A stretch of 64,000 bases of DNA from Eutreptiella sp. 'Long Island Sound 2002' (lineage: Eukaryota; Euglenozoa; Euglenophyceae; Eutreptiales; Eutreptiaceae), in contig CAXIWF010000056.1 of the NCBI GenBank assembly GCA_964036045.1, positions 1-64,000 of the forward strand, read 5' to 3'. Shown one piece after another: positions 50,951 to 62,732 of this stretch (the stretch's first letter is position 1; every line of letters starts with the position of its first letter). The position numbers and the translations under genes are program-made. Under the pieces are notes generated by a model. That model did no database searches. It was not told where the DNA came from and worked only from the letters and a program-made list of their open reading frames with translations.

Positions 50951-53540
50951 AATTTCCGGAGAATTTTCCGAGAATTTTCCGAGAATTTTCCGAGAATTTC
51001 CGGAGAATTTTCCGAGAATTTTCCGAGAATTTTCCGAGAATTTTCCGAGAATTTTCCGAGAATTTTCCGAGAATTTCCGGAGAATTTTCCGAGAATTTTC
51101 CGAGAATTTTCCGAGAATTTTCCGAGAATTTTCCGAGAATTTTCCGAGAATTTTCCGAGAATTTTCCGAGAATTTTCCGAGAATTTTCCGAGAATTTTCC
51201 GAGAATTTTCCGAGAATTTTCCGTCAATTTTCCGAGAATTTTCCGAGAATTTTCCGAGAATTTTCAAAGAATTTTCTGAGAATTTTCTGAGAATTTTCCG
51301 AGAATTTTCCGAGAATTTTCCGAGATTTTTCCGAGAATTTTCCGAGAATTTTCCGAGAATTTTCCGAGAATTTTCCGAGAATTTTCCGAAAATTTTCCGG
51401 TAATTTTCCGAGAATTTATGAGAATTTTCTGAGAATTTTCCGAGAATTTTCCGAGAATTTTCCGTCAATTTTCCGAGAATTTTCCGAGAATTTTCCGAGA
51501 ATTTTCCGAGAATTTTCCGAGAATTTTCCGAGAATTTTCCGAGAATTTTCCGAGAATTTTCCGAGAATTTTCCGAGAATTTTCCGAGAATTTCCGGAGAA
51601 TTTTCCGAGAATTTTCCGAGAATTTTCCGAGAATTTTCCGAGAATTTTCCGAGAATTTTCCGAGTATTTTCCGAGAATTTTCCGAGAATTTTCCGAGAAT
51701 TTTCCGAGAATTTTCCGAGAATTTTCCGAGAATTTTCCGAGAATTTTCTGAGAATTTTCCGAGAATTTTCCCGAGAATTTTCCGAGAATTTTCCGAGAAT
51801 TTTCCGAGAATTTTCGGAGAATTTTCCGAGAATTTTCCGAGAATTTTCCGAAAATTTTCCGAGAATTTTCCGAAAATTTTCCGAGAATTTTCCGAGAATT
51901 TCCCGAGAATTTTCCGAGAATTTTCCGAGAATTTTCTGAGAATTTTCCGAGAATTTTCCGAGAATTTTCCGTCAATTTTCCGAGAATTTTCCGAGAATTT
52001 TCCGAGAATTTTCCGAGAATTTTCCGAGAATTTTCCAAGAATTTTCCGAGAATTTTCCGAGAATTTTCCGAGAATTTTCCGAGAATTTTCCGAGAATTTT
52101 CCGAGAATTTTCCGAGAATTTTCCGAGAATTTTCCGAGAATTTTCCAAGAATTTCCGGAGAATTTTCCGAGAATTTTCCGAGAATTTTCCGAGAATTTTC
52201 CGAGAATTTTCCGAGAATTTTCCGAGAATTTTCCGAGAATTTTCCGAGAATTTTCCGAGAATTTTCCGAGAATTTTCTGAGAATTTTCCGAGAATTTTCC
52301 GAAAATTTTCCGAGAGTTTTCCGAGAATTTTCCGAGAATTTTCCGAGAATTTTCTGAGAATTTTCCGAGAATTTTCCGAGATTTTTCTGAGAATTCTCCG
52401 AGAATTTTCCGAGAATTTTCCGTCAATTTTCCGAGAATTTTCCGAGAATTTTCCGAGAATTTTCCGAGAATTTTCCGAGAATTTTCCGAGAATTTTCCGA
52501 GAATTTTCCGAGAATTTTCCGAGAATTTTCCGAGAATTTTCCGAGAATTTTCCGAGAATTTCCGGAGAATTTTCCGAGAATTTTCCGAGAATTTTCCGAG
52601 AATTTTCCGAGAATTTTCCGAGTATTTTCCGAGAATTTTCCGAGAATTTTCCGAGAATTTTCCGAGAATTTTCCGAGAATTTTCCGAGAATTTTCCGAGA
52701 ATTTTCCGAGAATCTTCCGAGAATTTTCCGAGAATTTTCCGAGAATTTTCCGAGAATTTTCCGAGTATTTTTCGAGAATTTTCCGAGACTTTTCCGAAAA
52801 TTTTCCGAGAATTTTCCGAAAATTTTCCGAGAATTTTCCGAGAATTTTCCGAGAATTTTCCGAGAATTTTCCGAGAATTTTCCGAGAATTTTCCGAGAAT
52901 TTTCCGAGAATTTTCCGAGAATTTCCGGAGAATTTTCCGAGAATTTTCCGAGAATTTTCCGAGAATTTTCCGAGAATTTTCCGAGAATTTTCCGAGAATT
53001 TTCCGAGAATTTTCCGAGAATTTTCCGAGAATTTTCTGAGAATTTTCCGAGAATTTTCTGAGAATTTTCGAGAATTTTCCGAGAATTTTCCGAGAATTTT
53101 CCGAGAATTTTCCGAGAATTTTCCGAGAATTTTCCGAAAATTTTACGAGAATTTTCCGAGAATTTTCCGAGAATTTTCCGAGAATTTTCCGAGAATTTTC
53201 CGAGAATTTTCCGAGAATTTTCCGAGAATTTTCCGAGAATGTTCCGAGAATTTTCCGAGAATTTTCCGAGAATTTTCCGAGAATTTTCCGAGAATTTTCC
53301 GAGAATTTTCCGAGAATTTTCCGAGAATTTTCCAAGAATTTCCGGAGAATTTTCCGAGAATTTTCCGAGAATTTTCCGAGAATTTTCCGAGAATTTTCCG
53401 AGAATTTTCCGAGAATTTTCCGAGAATTTTCCGAGAATTTTCCGAGAATTTTCCGAGAATTTTCCGAGAATTTTCTGAGAATTTTCCGAGAATTTTCCGA
53501 AAATTTTCCGAGAATTTTCCGAGAATTTTCCGAGAATTTT
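50951..53540 (+). repeat. 2.77 kb higher-order repeat, copy 2
   Basis: It repeats the markers of 48,180-50,760 in order. Differences include a unit gained between 52,020 and 52,145, another between 53,142 and 53,237, and CGGAG at 50,703 appearing as plain consensus at 53,485. Beyond 53,540 a related but rearranged series continues. Confidence 0.87.
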
Positions 53541-55279
53541 CCGAGAATTTTCTGAGAATTTTCCGAGAATTTTCCGAGAATTTTCTGAGAATTCTCCGAG
53601 AATTTTCCGAGAATTTTCCGTCAATTTTCCGAGAATTTTCCGAGAATTTTCCGAGAATTTTCCGAGAATTTTCCGAGAATTTTCCGAGAATTTTCCGAGA
53701 ATTTTCAGAGAATTTTCCGAGAATTTTCCGAGAATTTTCCGAGAATTTTCCGAGAATTTTCCGAGAATTTTCCGAGAATTTCCGGAGAATTTTCCGAGAA
53801 TTTTCCGAGAATTTTCCGAGAATTTTCCGAGAATTTTCCGAGTATTTTCCGAGAATTTTCCGAGAATTTTCCGAGAATTTTCCGAGAATTTTCCGAGAAT
53901 TTTCCGAGAATTTTCCGAGAATTTTCCGAGAATTTTCCGAGAATTTTCCGAGAATTTTCCGAGAATTTTCCGAGAATTTTCCGAGAATTTTCTGAGAATT
54001 TTCCGAGAATTTTCCGAAAATTTTCCGAGAATTTTCCGAGAATTTTCCGAGAATTTTCCGAGAATTTTCTGAGAATTTTCCGAGAATTTTCCGAGAATTT
54101 TCTGAGAATTCTCCGAGAATTTTCCGAGAATTTTCCGTCAATTTTCCGAGAATTTTCCGAGAATTTTCCGAGAATTTTCCGAGAATTTTCCGAGAATTTT
54201 CCGAGAATTTTCCGAGAATTTTCAGAGAATTTTCCGAGAATTTTCCGAGAATTTTCCGAGAATTTTCCGAGAATTTTCCGAGAACTTTCCGAGAATTTCC
54301 GGAGAATTTTCCGAGAATTTTCCGAGAATTTTCCGAGAATTTTCCGAGAATTTTCCGAGTATTTTCCGAGAATTTTCCGAGAATTTTCCGAGAATTTTCC
54401 GAGAATTTTCCGAGAATTTTCCGAGAATTTTCCGAAAATTTTCCGAGAATCTTCCGAGAATTTTCCGAGAATTTTCCGAGAATTTTCCGAGAATTTTCCG
54501 AGAATTTTCCGAGAATTTTCCGAGACTTTTCCGAAAATTTTCCGAGAATTTTCCGAAAATTTTCCGAGAATTTTCCGAGAATTTTCCGAGAATTTTCCGA
54601 GAATTTTCCGAGAATTTTCCGAGAATTTTCCGATAATTTTCCGAGAATTTTCCGAGAATTTCCGGAGAATTTTCCGAGAATTTTCCGAGAATTTTCCGAG
54701 AATTTTCCGAGAATTTTCCGAGAATTTTCCGAGAATTTTCCGAGAATTTTCCGAGAATTTTCCGAGAATTTTCTGAGAATTTTCCGAGAATTTTCTGAGA
54801 ATTTTCGAGAATTTTCCGAGAATTTTCCGAGAATTTTCCGAGAATTTTCCGAGAATTTTCCGAGAATTTTCCGAAAATTTTCCGAGAATTTTCCGAAAAT
54901 TTTCCGATAATTTTTCGAGAATTTTCCGAGAATTTTCCGAGAATTTTCCGAGAATTTTCCGAGAATTTTCCGAGAATGTTCCGAGAATTTTCCGAGAATT
55001 TTCCGAGAATTTTCCGAGAATTTTCCGAGAATTTTCTGAGAATTTTCCGAGAATTTTCCGAGAATTTTCCGAGAATTTTCCGAGAATTTTCCGAGAATTT
55101 TCCGAGAATTTTCCGAGAATTTTCCGAGAATTTTCCGATAATTTTCCGAGAATTTTTCCGAAAATTTTCGGAGAATTTTCCGAGAATTTTCCGAGAATTT
55201 TCCGAGAATTTTCCGAGAATTTTCTGAGAATTTTCCGAGAATTTTCCGAGAATTTTCCGTCAATTTTCCGTCAATTTTC
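53541..55279 (+). repeat. Rearranged HOR block with repeated EcoRI-type unit
   Basis: The compound CTGAG, GAATTCTCC, GTCAA appears at about 53,586 and 54,106, each followed about 80 bp after GTCAA by a CAGAG unit (53,706 and 54,223). The block 54,135-55,279 recurs at 56,509-57,641 with an offset of 2,374 falling to 2,363 bp. It includes a GATAATTTTTCGAG or similar irregular run (54,905/57,263), a GAATGTT unit (54,975/57,339) and a closing pair of adjacent GTCAA units. Confidence 0.78.
55257..55278 (+). repeat. Adjacent double GTCAA units
   Basis: Two GTCAA units stand side by side, whereas elsewhere GTCAA units are isolated. The same doublet occurs at 57,620 and 58,644, marking the ends of duplicated blocks. 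Confidence 0.9.
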
Positions 55280-55489
55280 CGAGAATTTTCCGAGAATTTT
55301 CCGAGAATTTTCCGAGAATTTTCCGAGAATTTTCCGAGAATTTTCCGAGAATTTTCCGAGAATTTTCCGAGAATTTTCCGAGAATTTTCCGAGAATTTTC
55401 CGAGAATTTTCCGAGAATTTCCGGAGAATTTTCCGAGAATTTTCCGAGAATTTTCCGAGAATTTTCCGAGAATTTTCCGAGAATTTTCC

Positions 55490-56320
55490 GAGAATTTCCG
55501 GAGAATTTTCCGAGAATTTTCCGAGAATTTTCCGAGAATTTTCCGAGAATTTTCCGAGTATTTTCCGAGAATTTTCCGAGAATTTTCCGAGAATTTTCCG
55601 AGAATTTTCCGAGAATTTTCCGAGAATTTTCCGAGAATTTTCCGAGAATCTTCCGAGAATTTTCCGAGAATTTTCCGAGAATTTTCCGAGAATTTTCCGA
55701 GTATTTTTCGAGAATTTTCCGAGACTTTTCCGAAAATTTTCCGAGAATTTTCCGAAAATTTTCCGAGAATTATCCGAGAATTTTCCGAGAATTTTCCGAG
55801 AATTTTCCGAGAATTTTCCGAGAATTTTCCGAGAATTTCCGGAGAATTTTCCGAGAATTTTCCGAGAATTTTCCGAGAATTTTCCGAGAATTTTCCGAGA
55901 ATTTTCCGAGAATTTTCCGAGAATTTTCCGAGAATTTTCCGAGAATTTTCTGAGAATTTTCCGAGAATTTTCTGAGAATTTTCGAGAATTTTCCGAGAAT
56001 TTTCCGAGAATTTTCCGAGAATTTTCCGAGAATTTTCCGAGAATTTTCCGAAAATTTTACGAGAATTTTCCGAGAATTTTCCGAGAATTTTCCGAGAATT
56101 TTCCGAGAATTTTCCGAGAATTTTCGAGAATTTTCCGAGAATTTTCCGAGAATGTTCCGAGAATTTTCCGAGAATTTTCCGAGAATTTTCCGAGAATTTT
56201 CCGAGAATTTTCCGAGAATTTTCCGAGAATTTTCCGAGAATTTTCCAAGAATTTCCGGAGAATTTTCCGAGAATTTTCCGAGAATTTTCCGAGAATTTTC
56301 CGAGAATTTTCCGAGAATTT
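55490..56320 (+). repeat. Partial third copy of the 2.77 kb HOR
   Basis: GAGTATT at 55,554 and 55,697, CTGAG then TCGAG near 55,975, TTTTACGAG near 56,057, GAATGTT at 56,150 and CCAAG plus CCGG near 56,246 follow the order of 52,618-53,332. The offset is 2,936 falling to 2,913 bp. Only the right part of the HOR is present. Confidence 0.78.
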
Positions 56321-56508
56321 TCCGAGAATTTTCCGAGAATTTTCCGAGAATTTTCCGAGAATTTTCCGAGAATTTTCCGAGAATTTTCCGAAAATTTTCC
56401 GAGAATTTTCCGAGAATTTTCCGAGAATTTTCCGAGAATTTTCTGAGAATTTTCCGAGAATTTTCCGAGAATTTTCTGAGAATTCTCCGAGAATTTTCCG
56501 AGAATTTT

Positions 56509-57641
56509 CCGTCAATTTTCCGAGAATTTTCCGAGAATTTTCCGAGAATTTTCCGAGAATTTTCCGAGAATTTTCCGAGAATTTTCCGAGAATTTTCAGA
56601 GAATTTTCCGAGAATTTTCCGAGAATTTTCCGAGAATTTTCCGAGAATTTTCCGAGAATTTTCCGAGAATTTCCGGAGAATTTTCCGAGAATTTTCCGAG
56701 AATTTTCCGAGAATTTTCCGAGAATTTTCCGAGTATTTTCCGAGAATTTTCCGAGAATTTTCCGAGAATTTTCCGAGAATTTTCCGAGAATTTTCCGAGA
56801 ATTTTCCGAGAATTTTCCGAGAATCTTCCGAGAATTTTCCGAGAATTTTCCGAGAATTTTCCGAGAATTTTCCGAGAATTTTCCGAGACTTTTCCGAAAA
56901 TTTTCCGAGAATTTTCCGAAAATTTTCCGAGAATTTTCCGAGAATTTTCCGAGAATTTTCCGAGAATTTTCCGAGAATTTTCCGAGAATTTTCCGAGAAT
57001 TTTCCGAGAATTTTCCGAGAATTTCCGGAGAATTTTCCGAGAATTTTCCGAGAATTTTCCGAGAATTTTCCGAGAATTTTCCGAGAATTTTCCGAGAATT
57101 TTCCGAGAATTTTCCGAGAATTTTCCGAGAATTTTCTGAGAATTTTCCGAGAATTTTCTGAGAATTTTCGAGAATTTTCCGAGAATTTTCCGAGAATTTT
57201 CCGAGAATTTTCCGAGAATTTTCCGAGAATTTTCCGAAAATTTTCCGACAATTTTCCGAAAATTATCCGAGAATTTTTCGAGAATTTTCCGAGAATTTTC
57301 CGAGAATTTTCCGAGAATTTTCCGAGAATTTTCCGAGAATGTTCCGAGAATTTTCCGAGAATTTTCCGAGAATTTTCCGAAAATTTTCCGAGAATTTTCT
57401 GAGAATTTTCCGAGAATTTTCCGAGAATTTTCCGAGAATTTTCCGAGAATTTTCCGAGAATTTTCCGAGAATTTTCCGAGAATTTTCCGAGAATTTTCCG
57501 ATAATTTTCCGAGAATTTTTCCGAAAATTTTCGGAGAATTTTCCGAGAATTTTCCGAGAATTTTCCGAGAATTTTCCGAGAATTTTCTGAGAATTTTCCG
57601 AGAATTTTCCGAGAATTTTCCGTCAATTTTCCGTCAATTTT
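56509..57641 (+). repeat. Second copy of the 54,135-55,279 block
   Basis: It begins at GTCAA 56,509, has CAGAG near 56,597, GAGTATT near 56,729, GAATCTT near 56,823, a GAGACTTTT plus CCGAAAA doublet near 56,886, CTGAG then TCGAG near 57,160, GAATGTT near 57,339, and ends at the adjacent GTCAA pair at 57,620-57,641. Private changes include a CCGACAA between two CCGAAAA-type units near 57,245. Confidence 0.78.
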
Positions 57642-58610
57642 CCGAGAATTTTCCGAGAATTTTCCGAGAATTTTCCGAGAATTTTCCGAGAATTTTCCGA
57701 GAATTTTCCGAGAATTTTCCGAGAATTTTCCGAGAATTTTCCGAGAATTTTCCGAGAATTTTCCGAGAATTTTCCGAGAATTTCCGGAGAATTTTCCGAG
57801 AATTTTCCGAGAATTTTCCGAGAATTTTCCGAGAATTTTCCGAGAATTTTCCGAGAATTTTCCGAGAATTTTCCGAGAATTTTCCGAGAATTTTCCGAGA
57901 ATTTTCCGAGAATTTTCCGAGAATTTTCCGAGAATTTTCCGAGAATTTTCCGAGAATTTTCCGAGAATTTCCGGAGAATTTTCCGAGAATTTTCTGAGAA
58001 TTTTCCGAGAATTTTCCGAGAATTTTCCGAGAATTTTCCGAGAATTTCCGGAGAATTTTCCGAGAATTTTCCGAGAATTTTCCGAGAATTTTCCGAGAAT
58101 TTTCCGAGAATTTTCCGAGAATTTTCCGAGAATTTTCCGAGAATTTTCCGAGAATTTTCCGAGAATTTTCCGAGAATTTTCCGTCAATTTTCCGAGAATT
58201 TTCCGAGAATTTTCCGAGAATTTTCAAAGAATTTTCTGAGAATTTTCTGAGAATTTTCCGAGAATTTTCCGAGAATTTTCCGAGAATTTTCCGAGAATTT
58301 TCCGAGAATTTTCCGAGAATTTTGCGAGAATTTTCCGAGAATTTTCCGAGAATTTTCCGAAAATTTTCCGAGAATTTTCCCAGAATTTTCCGAGAATTTT
58401 CTGAGATTTTTCCGAGAATTTTCCGAGAATTTTCTGAGAATTTTCCGAGAATTTTCCGAGAATTTTCCGTCAATTTTCCGAGAATTTTCCGACAATTTTC
58501 CGAGAATTTTCCGAGAATTTTCCGAGAATTTTCCGAGAATTTTTCCGAGAATTTTCCGAGAATTTTCCGAGAATTTTCCGAGAATTTTCCGAGAATTTTC
58601 CGAGAATTTT
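57587..58610 (+). repeat. 1.02 kb tandem duplication, copy 1
   Basis: CTGAG 57,587, double GTCAA 57,620, CCGGAG 57,784, 57,971 and 58,048, GTCAA 58,181 with CAAAG 58,225, GCGAG 58,324, CTGAGATTTTT near 58,401, GTCAA 58,468 and CCGACAA 58,490 all recur 1,013-1,024 bp later. The 1,013 offset is 92 units plus 1, matching one 12-bp unit at 58,539 in this copy. A unit was lost between 57,784 and 57,971 relative to copy 2, or gained there. Confidence 0.88.
57620..57641 (+). repeat. Adjacent double GTCAA units
   Basis: The second instance of two neighbouring GTCAA units. It closes the block copied from 54.1-55.3 kb and sits at the start of the next tandem duplication. Confidence 0.9.
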
Positions 58611-59550
58611 CTGAGAATTTTCCGAGAATTTTCCGAGAATTTTCCGTCAATTTTCCGTCAATTTTCCGAGAATTTTCCGAGAATTTTCCGAGAATTTTCC
58701 GAGAATTTTCCGAGAATTTTCCGAGAATTTTCCGAGAATTTTCCGAGAATTTTCCGAGAATTTTCCGAGAATTTTCCGAGAATTTTCCGAGAATTTTCCG
58801 AGAATTTCCGGAGAATTTTCCGAGAATTTTCCGAGAATTTTCCGAGAATTTTCCGAGAATTTTCCGAGAATTTTCCGAGAATTTTCCGAGAATTTTCCGA
58901 GAATTTTCCGAGAATTTTCCGAGAATTTTCCGAGAATTTTCCGAGAATTTTCCGAGAATTTTCCGAGAATTTTCCGAGAATTTCCGGAGAATTTTCCGAG
59001 AATTTTCTGAGAATTTTCCGAGAATTTTCCGAGAATTTTCCGAGAATTTTCCGAGAATTTCCGGAGAATTTTCCGAGAATTTTCCGAGAATTTTCCGAGA
59101 ATTTTCCGAGAATTTTCCGAGAATTTTCCGAGAATTTTCCGAGAATTTTCCGAGAATTTTCCGAGAATTTTCCGAGAATTTTCCGAGAATTTTCCGTCAA
59201 TTTTCCGAGAATTTTCCGAGAATTTTCCGAGAATTTTCAAAGAATTTTCTGAGAATTTTCTGAGAATTTTCCGAGGATTTTCCGAGAATTTTCCGAGAAT
59301 TTTCCGAGAATTTTCCGAGAATTTTCCGAGAATTTTGCGAGAATTTTCCGAGAATTTTCCGAGAATTTTCCGAAAATTTTCCGAGAATTTTCCGAGAATT
59401 TTCCGAGAATTTTCTGAGATTTTTCCGAGAATTTTCCGAGAATTTTCTGAGAATTTTCCGAGAATTTTCCGAGAATTTTCCGTCAATTTTCCGAGAATTT
59501 TCCGACAATTTTCCGAGAATTTTCCGAGAATTTTCCGAGAATTTTCCGAG
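58611..59550 (+). repeat. 1.02 kb tandem duplication, copy 2
   Basis: It starts at CTGAG 58,611 and the third adjacent GTCAA pair (58,644-58,665), and repeats all markers of copy 1 through CCGACAA at 59,503. Private differences include an AGGATTTT unit near 59,275, and consensus where copy 1 has CCCAG near 58,380. It lacks the 12-bp unit that copy 1 has at 58,539. Confidence 0.88.
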
Positions 59551-61975
59551 AATTTTCCGAGAATTTTCCGAGAATTTTCCGAGAATTTTCCGAGAATTTT
59601 CCGAGAATTTTCCGAAAATTTTCCGAGAATTTTCCGAGAATTTTCCGAGAATTTTCCGAGAATTTTCCGAGAATTTTCCGAGAATTTTCCGAGAATTTTC
59701 CGAGAATTTTCCGAGAATTTTCCGAGAATTTTCCGAGAATTTTCCGAGAATTTTCCGAGAATTTTCCGAGAATTTTCCGAGAATTTTCCGAGAATTTTCC
59801 GAGAATTTTCCGAGAATTTTCCGAGAATTTTCCGAGAATTTTCCGAGAATTTTCCGAGAATTTTCCGAGAATTTTCCGAGAATTTTCCGAGAAGTTTCCG
59901 AGAATTTTCCGAGAATTTTCCGAGAATTTTCCGAGAATTTTCCGAGAATTTTCCGAGAATTTTCCGAGAATTTTCCGAGAATTTTCCGAGAATTTTCCGA
60001 GAATTTTCCGAGAATTTTCCGAGAATTTTCTGAGAATTTTCCGAGAATTTTCCGAGAATTTTCCGAGAATTTCCGGAGAATTTTCCGAGAATTTTCCGAG
60101 AATTTTCGGAGAATTTTCCGAGAATTTTCCGAGAATTTTCCGAGAATTTTCCGAGAATTTTCCGAGAATTTTCCGAGAATTTTCCGAGAATTTTCCGAGA
60201 ATTTTCCGTCAATTTTCCGAGAATTTTCCGAGAATTTTCCGAGAATTTTCGGAGAATTTTCTGAGAATTTTCTGAGAATTTTCCGAGAATTTTCCGAGAA
60301 TTTTCCGAGAATTTTCCGAGAATTTTCCGAGAATTTTCCGAGAATTTTCCGAGAATTTTCCGAGAATTTTCCGAGAATTTTCCGAGAATTTTCCGAAAAT
60401 TTTCCGAGAATTTTCCGAGAATTTTCCGAGAATTATCCGACAATTTTCCGAGAATTTTCCGAGAATTTTCCGAGAACTTTCCGAGAATTTTCCGAGAATT
60501 TTCCGAGAATTTTCCGAGAATTTTCCGAGAATTTTCCGAGAATTTTCCGAGAATTTTCCGAGAATTTTCTGAGAATTTTCCGAGAATTTTCCAAGAATTT
60601 TCCGACAATTTTCCGAGAATTTTCCGAGAATTTTCCGAGAATTTTCCGAGAATTTTCCGAGAATTTTCCGAGAATTTTCCGAGAATTTTCCGAGAAGTTT
60701 CCGAGAATTTTCCGTCAATTTTCCGAGAATTTTCCGAGAATTTTCCGAGAATTTCCCGAGAATTTTCCGAGAATTTTCCGAGAATTTTCCGAGAATTTTC
60801 CGAGAATTTTCTGAGAATTTTCCGAGAATTTTCCGAGAATTTTCCGAGAATTTTCCGAGAATTTTCCGAGAATTTTCCAAAAATTTTCCGAGAATTTTCC
60901 GAGAATTTTCCGAGAATTTTCCGAAAATTTTCCGAGAATTTTCCGAGAATTTTCCGAGAATTTTCCGAGAATTTTCCGAGAATTTTCCGAGAATTTTCCG
61001 AGAATTTTCCGAGAATTTTCCGAGAATTTTCCGAGAATTTTCGGAGAATTTTCCGAGAATTTTCCGAGAATTTTCCGAGAATTTTCCGAGAATTTTCCGA
61101 GAATTTTCCGAGAATTTTCCGAGAATTTTCCGAGAATTTTCCGAGAATTTTCCGAGAAGTTTCCGAGAATTTTCCGAGAATTTTCCGAGAATTTTCCGAG
61201 AATTTTCCGAGAATTTTCCGAGAATTTTCCGAGAATTTTCCGAGAATTTTCCGAGAATTTTCCGAGAATTTTCCGAGAATTTTCCGAGAATTTTCTGAGA
61301 ATTTTCCGAGAATTTTCCGAGAATTTTCTGAGAATTTTCCGAGAATTTTCCGAGAATTTTCCGTCAATTTTCCGAGAATTTTCCGAGAATTTTCCGAGAA
61401 TTTTCCGTGAATTTTCCGAGAATTTTCCGAGAATTTTCCGAGAATTTTCCGAGAATTTTCCGAGAATTTTCCGAGAATTTTCCGAGAATTTTCCGAGAAT
61501 TTTCCGAGAATTTTCTGAGAATTTTCCGAGAATTTTCCGAGAATTTTCCGAGAATTTTCCGAGAATTTTCCGAGAATTTTCCGAGAATTTTCCGAGAATT
61601 TTCCGAAAATTTTCCGAGAATTTTCCGAAAATTTTCCGAGAATTTTCCGAGAATTTTCCGAGAATTTTCCGAGAATTTTCCGAGATTTTCTGAGAATTTT
61701 CCGAGAATTTTCCGAGAATTTTCCGAGAATTTTCCGAGAATTTTCCGAGAATTTTCCGAGAATTTTCCGAGAATTTTCCGAGAATTTTCGGAGAATTTTC
61801 CGAGAATTTTCCGAGAATTTTCCGAGAATTTTCCGAGAATTTTCCGAGAATTTTCCGAAAATTTTCCGAGAATTTTCCGAGAATTTTCCGAGAATTTTCC
61901 GAGAATTTTCTGAGAATTTTCCGAGAATTTTCCGAGAATTTTCTGAGAATTTTCCGAGAATTTTCCGAGAATTTT
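59551..61975 (+). repeat. Satellite stretch with long consensus runs
   Basis: From 59,514 to 60,030 nearly all units are consensus, apart from one CCGAAAA near 59,614 and one AAGTTT near 59,892. GTCAA lies at 60,206 (with CGGAG-CTGAG-CTGAG downstream), 60,713 (preceded by AAGTTT) and 61,361. CCGACAA units near 60,438 and 60,603, one CCAAAAA near 60,878, and a 10-bp GAGATTTTCTGAG unit near 61,683 are also present. I saw no clear internal duplication and nothing but satellite. Confidence 0.65.
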
Positions 61976-62732
61976 CCGTCAATTTTCCGAGAATTTTCCG
62001 AGAATTTTCCGAGAATTTTCCGAGAATTTTCCGAGAATTTTCCGAGAATTTTCCGAGAATTTTCCGAGAATTTTCCGAGAATTTTCCGAGAATTTTCCGA
62101 GAATTATCCGAGAATTTCCGGAGAATTTTCCGAGAATTTTCCGAGAATTTTCCGAGAATTTTCCGAGAATTTTCCGAGAATTTTCCGAGAATTTTCCGAG
62201 AATTTTCCGAGAATTTTCTGAGAATTTTCCGAGAATTTTCCGAGAATTTTCCGAGAATTTTCCGAGAATTTTCCGAGAATTTTCCGAGAATTTTCCGAGA
62301 ATTTTCCGAGAATTTTCCGAAAATTTTCCGAGAATTTTCCGAAAATTTTCCGAGAATTTTCCGAGAATTTTCGGAGAATTTTCCGAGAATTTTCCGAGAT
62401 TTTCTGAGAATTTTCCGAGAATTTTCCGAGAATTTTCCGAGATTTTCTGAGAATTTTCCGAGAATTTTCCGAGAATTTTCCGTCAATTTTCCGAGAATTT
62501 TCCGAGAATTTTCCGAGAATTTTCCGAGAATTTTCCGAGAATTTTCCGAGAATTTTCCGAGAATTTTCCGAGAATTTTCCGAGAATTTTCCGAGAATTTT
62601 CCGAGAATTTTCCGAAAATTTTCCGAGAATTTTCCGAGAATTTTCCGAGAATTTTCCGAGAATTTTCTGAGAATTTTCCGAGAATTTTCCGAGAATTTTC
62701 TGAGAATTTTCCGAGAATTTTCCGAGAATTTT
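61976..62732 (+). repeat. 0.73-0.76 kb higher-order repeat, copy 1
   Basis: GTCAA at 61,976, then a rare GAATTATCC unit followed by CCGGAG at 62,101, CTGAG, a CCGAAAA doublet near 62,319/62,341, CGGAG, two 10-bp GAGATTTTCTGAG units near 62,397 and 62,441, and GTCAA at 62,480. The length of 757 bp is 69 units minus 2, exactly the two 10-bp units. Confidence 0.88.

Noticed and set aside
53580-54120. EcoRI-type GAATTC sites as meaningful elements
   Set aside because: They arise from a single T to C change in AATTTTCC and recur only because the HOR carrying them was copied.
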